Program-made: the position numbers and the translations under genes | The notes under the pieces: model-generated | What the model was told of the DNA's origin: nothing | The model's database searches: none | The model's input: the letters and a program-made list of their open reading frames with translations, nothing else | Assembly (NCBI RefSeq): GCF_003724155.1 | Contig: NZ_RJJQ01000005.1 | Span: forward strand, 113,325 to 177,324 | Source: Flexivirga caeni | Lineage (GTDB): Bacteria; Actinomycetota; Actinomycetes; Actinomycetales; Dermatophilaceae | Direction: 5' to 3' | Length of the DNA stretch: 64,000 bases | In this document: positions 63,351 to 64,000 of the stretch, in pieces | Layout: each line of letters begins with the position of its first letter | Position numbering within the stretch: position 1 is the stretch's first letter

Positions 63351-64000
63351 ATGCCACGCCCTGATGCCTCGCAGAAACTCGCGGCCAGCAAGCCGAAGGA
63401 CGGACCCTCCAAGGGCCTGATCGGCGGCGTGATCGCCGCGATCCTGGTCGTCGCGATCGTCGTCGGTGTCTTCGTGACGCAGGCGAACAAGAGTGGCGCT
63501 TATTCCGGACCGGTGCCCAAGGGCGGGACCAGCGATGCGAAGGGCCTGCGGGCCTATCCGGGGGTGAAGCTGCAGGCGGGGGCGCCGACGGTGGATCTCT
63601 ATGAGGACTTCCAGTGCCCGATCTGCAATGACCTGGAGAAGGCGAACGGCGAGCAGATCCTGGCCGACGCGAAGGCCGGGAAGATCAAGCTGGTGTGGCA
63701 CCTGATGACGTTCCTGGAGGACAACTTCCAGAACGCACCTGCCTCCACCATCGCGGCGAACGGGCTCTACTGTGCGGCCGACGAGGGGGAGGCGGCGGCC
63801 TACCACAAGGCGAATTTCGCCGGGCAGCGCCCGGAGTCGGAAGAGGAGAAGGGTGACAGCTACACCCTCGCGGACATCAAGAAATATGGACAGCAGGCGG
63901 GCATCACCGGTGCCGCGCTGACCAAGTTCAACACCTGCGTCGACGACCGCAGCTATGCGAAGTATGTCAAGGCGACGATGACCAACGCCGGCAAGGCGGG
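63351..64000 (+). CDS. DsbA-like membrane-anchored thiol oxidoreductase, copy 2 (3' end outside window)
   Basis: This paralogue of copy 1 has the same plan: basic start MPRPDASQKLAASKPKDGPS, one membrane anchor, and a CPIC site in YEDFQCPICNDL. The frame is open to base 64000, about 216 codons. The first two thirds differ from copy 1 by many silent and some coding changes, yet the last 108 matching bases are identical. TAAGGT (63339-63344) is six bases before the ATG: leaderless. Confidence 0.9.
   Translation, partial: MPRPDASQKLAASKPKDGPSKGLIGGVIAAILVVAIVVGVFVTQANKSGAYSGPVPKGGTSDAKGLRAYPGVKLQAGAPTVDLYEDFQCPICNDLEKANGEQILADAKAGKIKLVWHLMTFLEDNFQNAPASTIAANGLYCAADEGEAAAYHKANFAGQRPESEEEKGDSYTLADIKKYGQQAGITGAALTKFNTCVDDRSYAKYVKATMTNAGKA

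Overview
The window is GC-rich, densely packed chromosomal DNA from an actinobacterium. The core gene order is leuCD-hupB, cofC-plsC-gpsA-ddl-thiL-rpmB, a DAK-domain gene-recG-rsmD-coaD, yceD-rpmF-rnc-mutM, dxr-rip-ispG and proS. Together with an F420 biosynthesis gene (cofC), zinc-type L28 and L32, and a lysine/alanine-tailed HU, it points to Micrococcales, probably near Dermacoccaceae or Intrasporangiaceae. That placement is inferred from synteny and protein style only. Many genes appear leaderless: a TANNNT -10 box lies 6-9 bases before the start codon.

Layout. 1-6.2 kb: a minus-strand NAD-salvage operon (pncB, GNAT, a GNAT relic, pncA, then a cut-off SCO1-like lipoprotein), facing clpS, DUF2017, gltX and a HAD phosphatase. 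6.3-11.1 kb: tRNA-Gln and tRNA-Glu, a frameshifted DUF222/HNH gene, a cyclotransferase-like protein, a MerR regulator facing a DUF4188 gene across a textbook MerR operator, and an IclR regulator facing leuCD. 11.3-30.1 kb: housekeeping genes for leucine, nucleoid, F420, phospholipid, cell wall, thiamine, ribosome, DNA repair and CoA. 30.1-31.1 kb: a damaged HigB/HigA-type toxin-antitoxin pair between palindromic repeats. 31-37.5 kb: an M3 peptidase, a semialdehyde dehydrogenase, a three-gene operon that resembles type VII secretion substrates plus an EspG-like protein, then dxr and the site-2 protease gene. 38.8-44 kb: accessory DNA separating the site-2 protease from ispG. It holds a methyltransferase, a tetR-cupin-DUF4865-phosphotriesterase operon bracketed by direct repeats, a GNAT fragment and a nucleobase permease. 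44-59.4 kb: ispG, membrane and hydrolase genes, an AidB-like flavoprotein facing a PNPOX/CoA-transferase pair, a phospholipase C-like protein with EfeB and EfeO, proS and a HAD gene. 59.4-61.2 kb: a second DUF222 gene of which only the two ends remain; its middle is replaced by a toxin-antitoxin pair and an AT-richer lipoprotein gene. 61.4-64 kb: two DsbA-like paralogues around a broken methyltransferase and a MauE/DoxX membrane protein.

Most notable are a family of 33-base intergenic palindromes that bracket accessory modules, the DUF222 locus replaced from inside, gene conversion between the two dsbA-like genes, the type VII-like triad, and several well-formed operators. No transposase, integrase, prophage or CRISPR array was found.
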